Shown here in pieces: positions 16,853-25,214 of a DNA stretch of 36,817 nucleotides. This DNA comes from Alphaproteobacteria bacterium (GTDB lineage: Bacteria > Pseudomonadota > Alphaproteobacteria > SP197), in the NCBI GenBank assembly GCA_016869675.1, contig VGDP01000031.1, forward strand, positions 1 through 36,817, given 5' to 3'. Positions within the stretch are counted from its first letter, which is position 1. Every line of letters begins with the position of its first letter. The position numbers were made by a program, and so were the translations under genes. A model generated the notes under the pieces. It did no database searches and was not told the DNA's origin. It was given only the letters and a program-made list of their open reading frames with translations.

Positions 16853-17520
16853 GGGACGATTCCTCCAAGGGAATGTTGCGAGTTGAATAATGGACGGATC
16901 GGCGCTGACCGTCGCCTAACGCCGCCGGAACCGCGCGGTCCAACGGCTGTCCATACAAATAGAATGAAAGCCACCCGAGGGCAACCGGGCGCCTTCTGTC
17001 ATTGGGCGGTAGGGGACAAGAGGGTTGTGGTCCTTGGCGAGGTACATGCTTCTGTCCGTGATCCGGGTTGAGCGGTCACATGATGCGGTCGGTGCGGTTC
17101 GGGTGGATCCGATCTCGAAGACGGAGTTGCGATTGCAGGGCTCCGAGGCGTCCAGCGGTCTCACCCGTACCGTCTGCTCCGCCTCGGACGTCAATGCTTG
17201 CGATTTCTGGCTCATCTCCGGTCCCTTCGGTCCCTACGATGAGCCAGAACTCCTCCACCACCAAATCCCCTCAATCCGTCCCATAGGCGCTGACGTCAGA
17301 CAGGGGTCTCGTCGCCGCGTTGAACTATCCCGGAGTGGACCCGAAGCGGCGGATGGGACCCATTGCGCCCCCCTCTACCCCTTTGCCAGCCCCGCCAGTG
17401 GCAAACTCTGCCGTCCGCCGGGGCACGAATCGGTCCCATGGTGCTTACTGGGTGATTACTGAACGGCTCCGCATAGATCGAGAGGATCACCCTTTCTCCA
17501 CCTGAGCATTTTATTTGAAA
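16853..17520. other. Long gene-poor leader region
   Basis: This 668-base stretch separates the amide operon from tRNA-Leu and holds no convincing gene. It has lower GC in places and less biased codon pattern than its surroundings. It presumably contains the promoter of the amide operon. Structures seen: a perfect 12-base inverted repeat (17205-17216 / 17238-17249) and a 7-base inverted repeat TTTGCCA / TGGCAAA (17382-17388 / 17399-17405). A 99-residue minus-strand frame (16916-17215) starts at the edge of the 12-base repeat after AAGGGACCGGAG. It matches no family I know and is doubtful. Confidence 0.5.
17205..17249. repeat. 12-base inverted repeat in leader of amide operon
   Basis: TTCTGGCTCATC (17205-17216) and GATGAGCCAGAA (17238-17249) are exact reverse complements 21 bases apart. 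The spacer holds two copies of CGGTCCC. It could be a regulator site or an RNA hairpin in the amide-operon leader, about 350 bases before the first gene. On the minus strand, one arm includes the ATG of a doubtful 99-residue frame. Confidence 0.5.
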
Positions 17521-17607
17521 TGGTGCCCCCTGCAGGGCTCGAACCTGCACTCCCTCGCGGGAAGCGGATTTTAAGTCCGCTGCGTCTGCCAATTCCGCCA
17601 AGGGGGC
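17521..17607 (-). tRNA. tRNA-Leu, anticodon UAA
   Basis: The minus strand folds as an 87-base class II tRNA. Acceptor GCCCCCT pairs with AGGGGGC, followed by A and encoded CCA (17523-17521). The D-arm begins TTGGCGGAATTGGCAGACGC, the anticodon stem GCGGA/TCCGC encloses CTTAAAA giving anticodon TAA, a long variable arm contains CCCGCGAGGG, and the T-arm has the GGTTCGAGCC motif. It lies 16 bases downstream of the CinA-like gene on the same strand, and its 3' end faces the amide operon. Confidence 0.97.
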
Positions 17608-17623
17608 GTGGAGCGCGACGGCG

Positions 17624-18379
17624 TCATGCCGTGGTCTCGACTGGATCGCCGCCGAGGGCGGCCAGCATCGCCTTGAGCGCCGCGATTGCGTCGGCCAGCG
17701 TCGCCGCGTCGGTGCCGCGCAGCACCAGGTCGGCGCCGTACTTGCCGTCGCGGTAGAACGGGTAGCTGCCCATCTGGATCGCGGCATAGCGCGCCTGCAG
17801 GTCGCGGAACCCGGCGGCGAGCGTGCCCTCGGGCAGGTGCACGCTGACGCTGCGCGCGAGCACCGGCCGGCCGCGCCGCAGGCCGGGCGCGAGGGCATCG
17901 AACATCACCTGCATGATCGATGGCACACCCGCCATGACATAGACGTTCTCGACGCGGAAGCCGGGCGCCGCGCTGATGCTGTTCTCGATCAGTTCGGCCC
18001 CTTCAGGCACGCGCGCCATGCGCAGGCGCGCCTCGTTCAACTCCATGCCGCGGCCCCGGTAGCTCGCCTCCAGCAGGGCGACCACGCGCGGATCGTACAC
18101 GACCCTGCGCCCGAACGCCTTGCCGACCGAATCGGCCGTGATGTCGTCGTGGGTCGGGCCAATGCCCCCGGTGGTGAACACGTAGTCGTAGCGGGTGCGC
18201 AGCGCGTTGAGCGCGGCGACGATCTGGTCCTCGTCGTCGGTGACGACCCGCGCCTCGGCCAGCACGATGCCCATGTCGGCCAGGCGCGTCGCGATAAAGC
18301 GCAGGTTGGCGTCCTGGGTGCGGCCCGACAGGAGCTCGTTGCCGATCAGCAGGACGGCGGCGGTGACGGCTTCGGCCAT
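17624..18379 (-). CDS. CinA-like molybdopterin-binding domain protein
   Basis: A 251-residue protein of the CinA N-terminal (COCH/MoaB-like) family. It starts with VLLIGNELLSGRTQDAN (residues 9-25) and has TTGGIGPTHDD (about 69-79), the two hallmark loops of the MoCF-type fold. It lacks the C-terminal CinA deamidase domain, so it is the short form that is common in alphaproteobacteria next to housekeeping genes. Some relatives have ADP-ribose pyrophosphatase activity, but function here is uncertain. The ATG at 18379 follows GGAGGG. It is divergent from sfsA, with 65 bases between starts. Confidence 0.9.
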   Translation of the reverse strand: MAEAVTAAVLLIGNELLSGRTQDANLRFIATRLADMGIVLAEARVVTDDEDQIVAALNALRTRYDYVFTTGGIGPTHDDITADSVGKAFGRRVVYDPRVVALLEASYRGRGMELNEARLRMARVPEGAELIENSISAAPGFRVENVYVMAGVPSIMQVMFDALAPGLRRGRPVLARSVSVHLPEGTLAAGFRDLQARYAAIQMGSYPFYRDGKYGADLVLRGTDAATLADAIAALKAMLAALGGDPVETTA

Positions 18380-18444
18380 GGTCCCTCCGGACCCATCATA
18401 GCTGACGGATCGACAGCCGAGGCAACCCGGGGATAGGGTCCGCC

Positions 18445-19149
18445 ATGCGCTTCGCGACGGCCCTGACCCGCGCCACCCTGGTGCGCCGCTACAAGCGGTT
18501 CCTTAGCGACCACCGGCTCGCCGACGGCGAGGTGGTGATCGCCCATTGCGCCAACCCCGGCACGATGATGGGTCTGGACCGGCCGGGCATGGCGACCTGG
18601 CTGTCGCGCTCGGCCAACCCGGCGCGCGCGCTGCCCTGGTCGTGGGAGTTGGTCAAGGCGGGGCGCGCCCTGGTGGGCATCAACACGAGCCACCCCAACG
18701 GCCTGGTCGCCGACGCCATCGAGGGCGGCTCCATCGCCGAGCTGGCGGGCTACGCCACGCTGCGGCGTGAGGTGCGCTACGGCGTCAACTCGCGCATCGA
18801 CATTCTGCTCGAAGGACCCGGCCGGCCGGCCTGCTATGTGGAGGTCAAGAACGTCCATCTGAGCCGCTGGCCCGGCCTGGCCGAGTTTCCCGACAGCGTG
18901 ACCGCGAGGGGCGCCAAGCACCTGCGCGAGCTTTCCCATGTAGTGGCCGACGGTGGCCGGGCCGTGATGGTCTACCTGGTGCAGCGGGCGGATTGCCGGT
19001 CCTTCGCCCTGGCCGCCGATATCGACCCCGGCTACGCCGCCGCGCTCGACGAAGCCAAGGCGGCAGGGGTTGAAACCCTGTGCTATCAATGCAAAGTCAA
19101 GACATCGGAGATCAATGTCGACCGCCGATTACCCTTCGACGGTTCTTGA
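18445..19149 (+). CDS. sfsA: SfsA family protein (sugar fermentation stimulation protein homologue)
   Basis: A 234-residue SfsA homologue, the usual length. Characteristic segments are [29 protein letters not shown] and [11 protein letters not shown]; the last two carry the PD-(D/E)XK-like residues Asp and Glu-x-Lys that underlie the proposed nuclease fold. The E. coli protein was described as a DNA-binding regulator of maltose genes, but the biochemical role is not settled. It precedes map by 12 bases in the sfsA-map-radC order often seen in alphaproteobacteria. Confidence 0.93.
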   Translation: MRFATALTRATLVRRYKRFLSDHRLADGEVVIAHCANPGTMMGLDRPGMATWLSRSANPARALPWSWELVKAGRALVGINTSHPNGLVADAIEGGSIAELAGYATLRREVRYGVNSRIDILLEGPGRPACYVEVKNVHLSRWPGLAEFPDSVTARGAKHLRELSHVVADGGRAVMVYLVQRADCRSFALAADIDPGYAAALDEAKAAGVETLCYQCKVKTSEINVDRRLPFDGS

Positions 19150-19161
19150 AGGTTCGCCACG

Positions 19162-19989
19162 GTGAAGCAGCGCGACGAGACGAAACCGCACAACTACCGC
19201 GTCCACGACGCGGCGGCGTTCGCGGCCATGCGCTTGGCCGGGCGACTGGCGGCGGCGACGCTCGACTTCATCCAACCGCATGTCCAGCCGGGGGTGACCA
19301 CCGAGCGGCTCGACAAGCTGTGTCACGACTTCATCCTGGACCATGGCGCGATCCCCGCGCCGCTTGGCTACCGGGGTTATCCGAAGTCGATCTGCACCTC
19401 GGTCAACCACGTGGTCTGCCACGGCATCCCGGCCGACCGCCGCCTGCGCGACGGCGACATTGTCAACATCGACGTCACCGTGATCGTTGACGGCTGGCAC
19501 GGCGACACTAGCCGCATGTTCAATGTCGGCAACGTCGCGCGTCGTGCCGAACGCCTGGTCGACGTGACGTTCGAGGCCATGTGGCGCGGCATCCGGGCGG
19601 TCAAGCCGGGTGCGACGCTGGGCGACATCGGCCACGCCATCCAGAGCTATGCCGAGGCCGATCGGTGTTCGGTCGTGCGCGATTTCTGCGGCCATGGCAT
19701 CGGCCGCATTTTCCACGAGCCGCCCAACGTCCTGCACTACGGCCAGCCGGGCACCGGCAGCGTGCTGGTGCCGGGGATGTTCTTCACCGTCGAACCGATG
19801 ATCAACCTGGGCCGGCCGGACGTGACGATCCTGCCCGACGGCTGGACCGCCGTGACACGCGATCGCTCGCTGTCGGCCCAGTTCGAGCATACGGTGGGCG
19901 TCACCGAGAGCGGTTTCGAGGTGTTTACACTTTCGCCAGCCGGGCTCGACCGTCCGCCGTACGAGCGCGCGACAGCCGATGCCGGATGA
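19162..19989 (+). CDS. map: Type I methionine aminopeptidase
   Basis: A 275-residue enzyme that removes the initiator Met from nascent proteins. All five metal ligands are present with a constant offset of seven from the E. coli enzyme: Asp104 and Asp115 (NIDVTVIVDGWHGDTS), His178 (GHGIG), Glu211 (VEPM) and Glu242 (FEHTV). His86 or the nearby NHVVCHGIP segment holds the substrate-recognition His. The start is GTG at 19162 with a weak AAGG upstream. It overlaps radC by 11 bases. Confidence 0.96.
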   Translation: MKQRDETKPHNYRVHDAAAFAAMRLAGRLAAATLDFIQPHVQPGVTTERLDKLCHDFILDHGAIPAPLGYRGYPKSICTSVNHVVCHGIPADRRLRDGDIVNIDVTVIVDGWHGDTSRMFNVGNVARRAERLVDVTFEAMWRGIRAVKPGATLGDIGHAIQSYAEADRCSVVRDFCGHGIGRIFHEPPNVLHYGQPGTGSVLVPGMFFTVEPMINLGRPDVTILPDGWTAVTRDRSLSAQFEHTVGVTESGFEVFTLSPAGLDRPPYERATADAG

Positions 19990-20668
19990 AGCGGCCGAGC
20001 CCGACTATCTGGGCCACCGCGCGCGTCTCAAGCAACGCTTCCTCACGTCCGGCCCGACGGCCCTGGCCGACTATGAGCTGCTCGAACTGCTGTTGTTCCT
20101 GGCGATCCCCCGGCGCGATGTGCGCTCCCTGGCCAAGACGCTGATCAAGCGCTTCGGCGGTTTCGCCGCGGTCGTCGACGCGCCGACCGAGCGGCTGAAG
20201 GAGATCGAGGGCGTGGGCGACGGGGGCATCGTCGCGCTGCGCACCGCGCGGGCCGCGGCCGTTCACATGCTGCGCTCCGAGCTCACCGGCCGCCCGGTGC
20301 TCGGCTCCTGGCAGAAGGTTATCGACTACCTGACCGCCGACATGGCCTGGCAGGCGGAGGAGCATGTGCGCGTGCTCTACCTGAACCAGAAGAACGTGAT
20401 GATCGCCGACGAGCTGCAGCACCGGGGCACGGTAAACCAGGCGGCGGTCTACCCGCGCGAGGTGGCCAAGCGCGCGCTGGAGCTGCGCGCCTCGGCGGTG
20501 ATCCTGGCGCACAACCACCCGGGCGGCGACCCCACCCCCAGCGCAACCGACATCGACCTGACCCGCACGGTGCGCGACGCGCTCAAGGCCGTCGGCGTCA
20601 CGCTGCACGACCACGTGGTCGTGGCGCGCGAAGGCGCTGTCAGCCTGCGAACGCTGGGCAAGATCTAG
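19979..20668 (+). CDS. radC: RadC family JAMM-domain protein
   Basis: A 229-residue RadC (MPN/JAMM) protein. The N-terminal helix-hairpin-helix-like region covers about residues 20-100 (LLELLLFLAIPRRD, IEGVGDGG), and the JAMM motif is HNHPGGDPTPSATD with His178, His180, Ser188 and Asp191. The usual HNHPSG is HNHPGG here. Despite the name, a DNA-repair role is not established for the family. It starts inside the end of map, so it is probably translationally coupled to it. Confidence 0.94.
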   Translation: MPDEAAEPDYLGHRARLKQRFLTSGPTALADYELLELLLFLAIPRRDVRSLAKTLIKRFGGFAAVVDAPTERLKEIEGVGDGGIVALRTARAAAVHMLRSELTGRPVLGSWQKVIDYLTADMAWQAEEHVRVLYLNQKNVMIADELQHRGTVNQAAVYPREVAKRALELRASAVILAHNHPGGDPTPSATDIDLTRTVRDALKAVGVTLHDHVVVAREGAVSLRTLGKI

Positions 20669-20748
20669 GTCTCCGCGGCACCGATTGACGCGGGCCGGGG
20701 CTCGGGATACCGGTTGCCGAGCAGTGCGACCGAACCGCCAGGGACGCC

Positions 20749-21900
20749 ATGACCATCCCCAAGCTCGACCGGCCCGACACCAGCCCCTGGCGCCACGACG
20801 ACCCGGAAACGTCGTGGACGCTGCCGTCGCGCTACTTCTACGACGCCAAGCTCTTCGAGCGCGAAAAGCAGACGATCTTCTACCGCACCTGGCACATGGC
20901 GGCGCACCCCTCGGAGATCGCCAAGCCCGGGACCTACGTGGTGACCGACGTGTTCGAGCAGAGCGTCGCCGTCGTGCGCGGGCACGACGGTGTGGTCCGC
21001 GCCTTCCATAACGTCTGCCAGCACCGGGGCCACCGATTGCTCAAGGAGCGGCGCGGCACGGTCGGCGCGGTCATGACGTGCCCCTACCATTCCTGGGCCT
21101 ACGGCCTGGACGGTGCCTTGCGCACGGCCGCCCACACCGACTGCGTCAAGGGCTTCGACAAGAAGGACTTCGGGCTGAGGCCCGTGCGGCTGGAGACGTT
21201 CGGCGGGTTCCTATGGTTCAACCTCGATCCCGACGCGCCGTCCATGGCGGACACGATGCCGGGCGCCGAGACCGAGATCCGACGCTTCTGCCCTGACATC
21301 GACGACGCGCTGCTGGTCGCCGAGCAGGACTACCGCGTGCCGGCTAACTGGAAAGTGGTCGTCGACAACGCGATCGAGGGCTACCACTTCCCCATCTCGG
21401 GTCGCTATCACGCCGAGCTCGCCAAGATCATCGACTACGACCGCTGGGACCCGCGCGCCCACGGCCAGTGGTGGGTGTTCAAGGGCCCGCCCAAGCCGGG
21501 CCTCAAGGAGGCCTACGGCGTGCCCGTGGGCAACGGCCCCTACCAGACCGACTGGTTCTTCAACCTGAACCTGTGGCCGTACAACACGATTTACGCTTTC
21601 CCCTACGCCGACTTCATCGGCACGTTCCTGATGATGCCGGCGGGGCCCGAGGAGGCGTTGATCCGCTGCGGCTATTACCGGCCGGACCGGCCCGAGTCCG
21701 AGAGCGCCAAGGCCGCGCGCGTCTGGTTCGGCGACGGCCTGGCGCCCGAGGACATCGACCTCAACGTCGGGGTCCAGCAGGGCCTGCGCTCGTTCGGCTA
21801 CGACCAGGGGCGTTACGTGATCGACGCCCAGCGCAGCAATTTCAGCGAGCACCTGGTGCACCACTTCCACAGCCTGGTCTACGACGCCGTGCACGGGTGA
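20749..21900 (+). CDS. Rieske non-heme iron oxygenase, alpha subunit
   Basis: A 383-residue aromatic-ring-hydroxylating/demethylating type oxygenase. The Rieske [2Fe-2S] cluster ligands are Cys90 and His92 (NVCQHRGH) and Cys111 and His114 (TCPYHSWAYG). The mononuclear iron site is likely His213 and His221 (GYHFPISGRYH) with an Asp at 335 or 337 in the segment before GVQQGL. The wide His spacing differs from the H-x4-H of many members. The domain order and the neighbouring GMC dehydrogenase resemble carnitine, glycine-betaine and stachydrine demethylase systems (CntA/GbcA-like). A partner reductase is not visible in the window. It is 80 bases downstream of radC and starts with ATG after CAGGGA. 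Confidence 0.92.
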   Translation: MTIPKLDRPDTSPWRHDDPETSWTLPSRYFYDAKLFEREKQTIFYRTWHMAAHPSEIAKPGTYVVTDVFEQSVAVVRGHDGVVRAFHNVCQHRGHRLLKERRGTVGAVMTCPYHSWAYGLDGALRTAAHTDCVKGFDKKDFGLRPVRLETFGGFLWFNLDPDAPSMADTMPGAETEIRRFCPDIDDALLVAEQDYRVPANWKVVVDNAIEGYHFPISGRYHAELAKIIDYDRWDPRAHGQWWVFKGPPKPGLKEAYGVPVGNGPYQTDWFFNLNLWPYNTIYAFPYADFIGTFLMMPAGPEEALIRCGYYRPDRPESESAKAARVWFGDGLAPEDIDLNVGVQQGLRSFGYDQGRYVIDAQRSNFSEHLVHHFHSLVYDAVHG

Positions 21901-21908
21901 GGACGGAC

Positions 21909-23579
21909 ATGGCCGAGCCGAGCTACGACTACATCATCGTCGGCGCCGGCTCGGCCGGCTGCGTCCTGGCGCACCGCCTGACCGAAGACCCCGGCGCCCG
22001 CGTCCTGCTGCTCGAGGCGGGTGGCAACAACGACAACTGGCGCGTCCAGATGCCGTCAGCGCTGGCCGAGGCGATCGCGGGCACGCGCTTCAACTGGGCG
22101 TACGAGACCGAGCCCGAGCCGCACCTGGGCGGGCGCCGCGTACAGCACCCGCGCGGCCGCGTGCTGGGCGGCTCGTCCTCGATCAACGGCATGATGTACG
22201 TGCGCGGCCACGCCCGCGACTACGACCGCTGGGCGCAGAAGGGCTGCCGTGGCTGGTCCTACGCCGACGTGCTGCCGTACTTCCGCCGCGCCGAGCGCCA
22301 CGAGGACGGCGCCGATCCCTGGCATGGCGGCGATGGTCCGCTCAACGTCACGACCAGCCGCATGACCAACCCGCTGAGCCAGGCGTTCGTCCAGGCCGGC
22401 GTGCAGGCGGGCTATCCGGCGACGCCGGACGCCAACGGCCGCCAGCAGGAAGGCTTCGGCCGGGCCGACCGCACCACCCACAAGGGTCGGCGCTGGAGCA
22501 CGGCCAGCGCCTATCTGGACCCGGTGCGGGCACGGCCAAACCTGACCATCGCGACCGGCGCGCGCGCCCAGCGCGTCATCGTCGAGCACGGCCGCGCCGT
22601 TGGCGTCGCCCACGCCCAGGGCGCCACGACGACGAACGCGCGCGCAACGCGCGAAGTGATCCTTGCCGGCGGAGCGATCAACTCGCCCCAACTCCTGATG
22701 CTGTCGGGCATCGGCCCCGCGGACGAGCTGCGCGGCCACGGCATCGCCGTGCTGCTCGACCGCCCGGGCGTCGGCCGCGACCTGCAGGATCATCCCGATA
22801 TCGTGGTCAAGCAGGCGTGCACCCAGCCGGTCACCCTGCACAAGGACGTGCAGCCGCTGTCCAAACTCCTGATCGGAGCGCGCTGGTTCCTGTTCAAGGA
22901 CGGTCTGGGTGCCACCAACCACTACGAGGCGCAGGCGTTCATCCGCTCGCGCGCCGGGCTGGAGCACCCGGACCTGCAGCTGACCTTCCTGCCCTTCGGC
23001 GTCTCGGCCGAGACGATCCAGAGCAGCAAGAGCGTCGGCCAGCACGCCTGGATGACCCACGCCGACATCATGCGCCCGACCAGCCGTGGCCGGTTGTGGC
23101 TGCGCTCGGCGGACCCGCGCGACCCGCCGCGCATTCTGTTCAACTACCTGGCGACGAGCGAGGACGCGGAGACCCTGGTCCGCGCGGTGCGCCTGATCCG
23201 CGAACTGCACGCGCAGTCGGCGTTCGCCCCGTTCCGCGGGCCCGAACTCGACCCCGGCCCGGGCATGCGGACCGACGCTGAGATCGACGCCTGGGTGCGC
23301 GCCAACGTGGGCACCGCGTATCATCCGGTCAGCACCTGCCGCATGGGTCCGGCCGACGATCCCATGGCCGTGGTCGACGACCAGTGCCGGGTGCACGGGC
23401 TGGAGGGCCTGCGCATCGTCGATGCCTCGATCATGCCCGACTTGGTGAGCGGCAACACCAACGCGCCGACCATCATGATCGCCGAGAAGGCCGCCGACCT
23501 GATTCGTGGCCGGACGCCGGCGCCACGCGCCGAGGTCGACACCTGGATCCACCCGTCCTGGGAGACCCAGCAGCGCTAG
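21909..23579 (+). CDS. GMC oxidoreductase (choline dehydrogenase-like)
   Basis: A 556-residue FAD-dependent dehydrogenase. The FAD motif is IIVGAGSAGCVLAHRL (residues 9-24) with Glu36 of the beta-alpha-beta unit. The GMC signature 1 is PRGRVLGGSSSINGMMYVRG (81-100), signature 2 is GAINSPQLLMLSGIGP (255-270), and the catalytic pair is His472 (AYHPVSTC) and Asn518 (SGNTNAP). This is the choline/alcohol dehydrogenase branch, which usually passes electrons to quinones. The ATG at 21909 is eight bases after the oxygenase stop, preceded by GAGGA; upstream in-frame sequence belongs to the oxygenase gene. The pair probably oxidises an N-methylated or hydroxylated small molecule. Confidence 0.93.
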   Translation: MAEPSYDYIIVGAGSAGCVLAHRLTEDPGARVLLLEAGGNNDNWRVQMPSALAEAIAGTRFNWAYETEPEPHLGGRRVQHPRGRVLGGSSSINGMMYVRGHARDYDRWAQKGCRGWSYADVLPYFRRAERHEDGADPWHGGDGPLNVTTSRMTNPLSQAFVQAGVQAGYPATPDANGRQQEGFGRADRTTHKGRRWSTASAYLDPVRARPNLTIATGARAQRVIVEHGRAVGVAHAQGATTTNARATREVILAGGAINSPQLLMLSGIGPADELRGHGIAVLLDRPGVGRDLQDHPDIVVKQACTQPVTLHKDVQPLSKLLIGARWFLFKDGLGATNHYEAQAFIRSRAGLEHPDLQLTFLPFGVSAETIQSSKSVGQHAWMTHADIMRPTSRGRLWLRSADPRDPPRILFNYLATSEDAETLVRAVRLIRELHAQSAFAPFRGPELDPGPGMRTDAEIDAWVRANVGTAYHPVSTCRMGPADDPMAVVDDQCRVHGLEGLRIVDASIMPDLVSGNTNAPTIMIAEKAADLIRGRTPAPRAEVDTWIHPSWETQQR

Positions 23580-23613
23580 GATCGATCCAAGAGAAGCGCG
23601 GCCACCAAGTTCC

Positions 23614-23723
23614 GTGTCATTCCCGGGCGCCGCGCACACGGCGAACCGGGGATCCAGATTGTGCGCTCGGTTCGTGGCCCCTGGATCCCCGGTTTTGGCC
23701 TTCGGCCGGCCTGGGGATGACAC
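23614..23723. repeat. Palindromic intergenic repeat element
   Basis: The ends GTGTCAT (23614-23620) and ATGACAC (23717-23723) are complementary, and inside them AACCGGGGATCCAG (23644-23657) and CTGGATCCCCGGTT (23681-23694) form a perfect 14-base stem. The whole 110-base unit is an imperfect cruciform. Units starting TGTCAT(T/C)CCC and containing GGGGATCCAG are common dispersed repeats in alphaproteobacterial genomes. It sits between two convergent genes and could also act as a bidirectional terminator. Confidence 0.7.
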
Positions 23724-25173
23724 ATGGAGTAGCTCCGGATCTCCTGGAATCACACGAGGCGTTCGTCACGCGGCCGCGGCCGTGATGGGCAGGAGAGCCG
23801 TGAAGGTCATGCCCCCCCGATGGGTTGGCGCTTGCCGTCAAGGTGCCGTCATGGTCCTCGACGATGACACGGCTGACCGCGAGCCCAATGCCACGTCCCG
23901 CGCCCTTGGAACTCGCCGACATGGCGAACAGCTTGTCGGCGACGGCCGGGTCCAGACCGGGCCCGTTGTCGGCCACGTCGATGGCGACGTTGTCGTCGTC
24001 CGCCCGTCGGGTCGTCACGGTGATCGTGGCGCTGGGCCGGCCCGCCAGGCCCTCGACCGCGTTGCGACCGAGGTTCACGAGCACCTGCTGCATCGGCACC
24101 GGGTCGACCGGCACGATCGGCAGGTCCAACGCGAGGCGCAGGACCCGTCGCGGCAGGCGGTTCGAATCGTCGAGCGCCAGGATGGCAAAGGCCTGCTCGA
24201 CGAGGGCGTTGATGTTCGACGGGCGCGGTTCGATGGGCCGCCGGGCGAACATGCCCTGCAAGCCGCGCACGATGTCGCCGACGCGCCGTGTCTGTTCGGT
24301 GGCCAGGCCTAGATGCTCGATGGCCTTGGGCGTCGCGGTGGTGCCGTCGCGCTCGAGCAGGCGCCGCGCCGCCTCGAGAAACCCCGCGATCGAGGACAGG
24401 GGCTGGCCGATCTCGTGGCGCACGACGGACGCGAACTGCTCGACGCCAGCAATACGCCCGGCGCGCTCCAGCTCGCGCTCGAGCGCGCGCAGCGAAGCCT
24501 CGGTCCGCGCGCGCGTCGCCACGACGACCTCGACGATGACCAAGGCCGCGACGGCCAAGACCGAGCCGGCGATGAACGCAGGATCGGTCAACAGCCCCGC
24601 CCAGCGCGCTGCCGCCCCCGATGTCAGCACGACCGCCGCGACCATGACAACGGCGGCGGCGACGACGCGACGACGCCGGCCGAGTATGACGAGCGCCGTG
24701 GCCAGGGCCGCCATCGAGCCCGTCTCGATCAGGGGCAGGGCGGGCCGGCCGACGACGAGCATGGCCATGACCGTGTAGGTCCGGAAGTAGCCGGATCCGG
24801 CAATGGCCAGGCAACCTTCGACGAAGCGGTCGTCCCGGCTGGCGGCGCCGAGGAAATCGAGCACGCCTTGGAACGGCGGCACGAGTGCGTCGGCCATGCG
24901 CCGGCTGGGTTTCGGCGAGCGGAGCAGACAGGCCAGCCGTTCGCCGCACCAGATGACGGTGCCGAGTTCTGGCCGGCCATTGTCGATGAGGACGAAGCCG
25001 TCCGGCCAGCGGGTCCGCTCGGTGATGGCGAACACCTCGGCCAGGTTCGGGCGGCGGCCCGTGTGCTCGGCCGAACGCCAGAGCGTTCGGGCCAGGTCGG
25101 TCGCATCCGCCGCCTTGGGTGTCGGTGTCGGAATCTTGGTGCGTTTGGTCATCTCGAAGGCCAGGGCGTTCAT
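23617..25173 (-). CDS. Membrane sensor histidine kinase, frameshifted near C-terminus
   Basis: An N-terminal input region (about residues 20-148) is followed by three hydrophobic helices (roughly 149-166, 170-185, 199-219), a short coiled segment, and a HisKA domain with VVRHEIGQPLSS, phosphoacceptor His253. The ATPase domain has the N box in VLVNLGRNAVEGL, DNGPGLD, and a late GRGIGLAVSRVIVEDH. I prefer ATG 25173; 25152 is an alternative and the frame is open to 25290. At 23812-23818 a run of seven G (minus strand) shifts the frame: with six, the protein would end as GGMTFTALLPITAAAA at a TGA at 23766. As read, it instead runs 50 residues into the palindromic repeat. No partner response regulator is adjacent. 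The input ligand is unknown. Confidence 0.82.
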   Translation of the reverse strand: MNALAFEMTKRTKIPTPTPKAADATDLARTLWRSAEHTGRRPNLAEVFAITERTRWPDGFVLIDNGRPELGTVIWCGERLACLLRSPKPSRRMADALVPPFQGVLDFLGAASRDDRFVEGCLAIAGSGYFRTYTVMAMLVVGRPALPLIETGSMAALATALVILGRRRRVVAAAVVMVAAVVLTSGAAARWAGLLTDPAFIAGSVLAVAALVIVEVVVATRARTEASLRALERELERAGRIAGVEQFASVVRHEIGQPLSSIAGFLEAARRLLERDGTTATPKAIEHLGLATEQTRRVGDIVRGLQGMFARRPIEPRPSNINALVEQAFAILALDDSNRLPRRVLRLALDLPIVPVDPVPMQQVLVNLGRNAVEGLAGRPSATITVTTRRADDDNVAIDVADNGPGLDPAVADKLFAMSASSKGAGRGIGLAVSRVIVEDHDGTLTASANPSGGHDLHGSPAHHGRGRVTNASCDSRRSGATPCVIPRPAEGQNRGSRGHEPSAQSGSPVRRVRGARE

Positions 25174-25214
25174 GGGGCGTAAGCTACGTATTCGATCGCC
25201 CCGCCGTAATTCGG

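Noticed and set aside
16916-17215. A 99-residue minus-strand frame in the amide-operon leader
   Set aside because: It has a possible ribosome site but no recognisable family and non-typical codon use; kept only as part of a finding.
17296-17898. A 200-residue minus-strand frame over the tRNA and the CinA-like gene
   Set aside because: It runs through tRNA-Leu and lies in another frame of the CinA-like gene.
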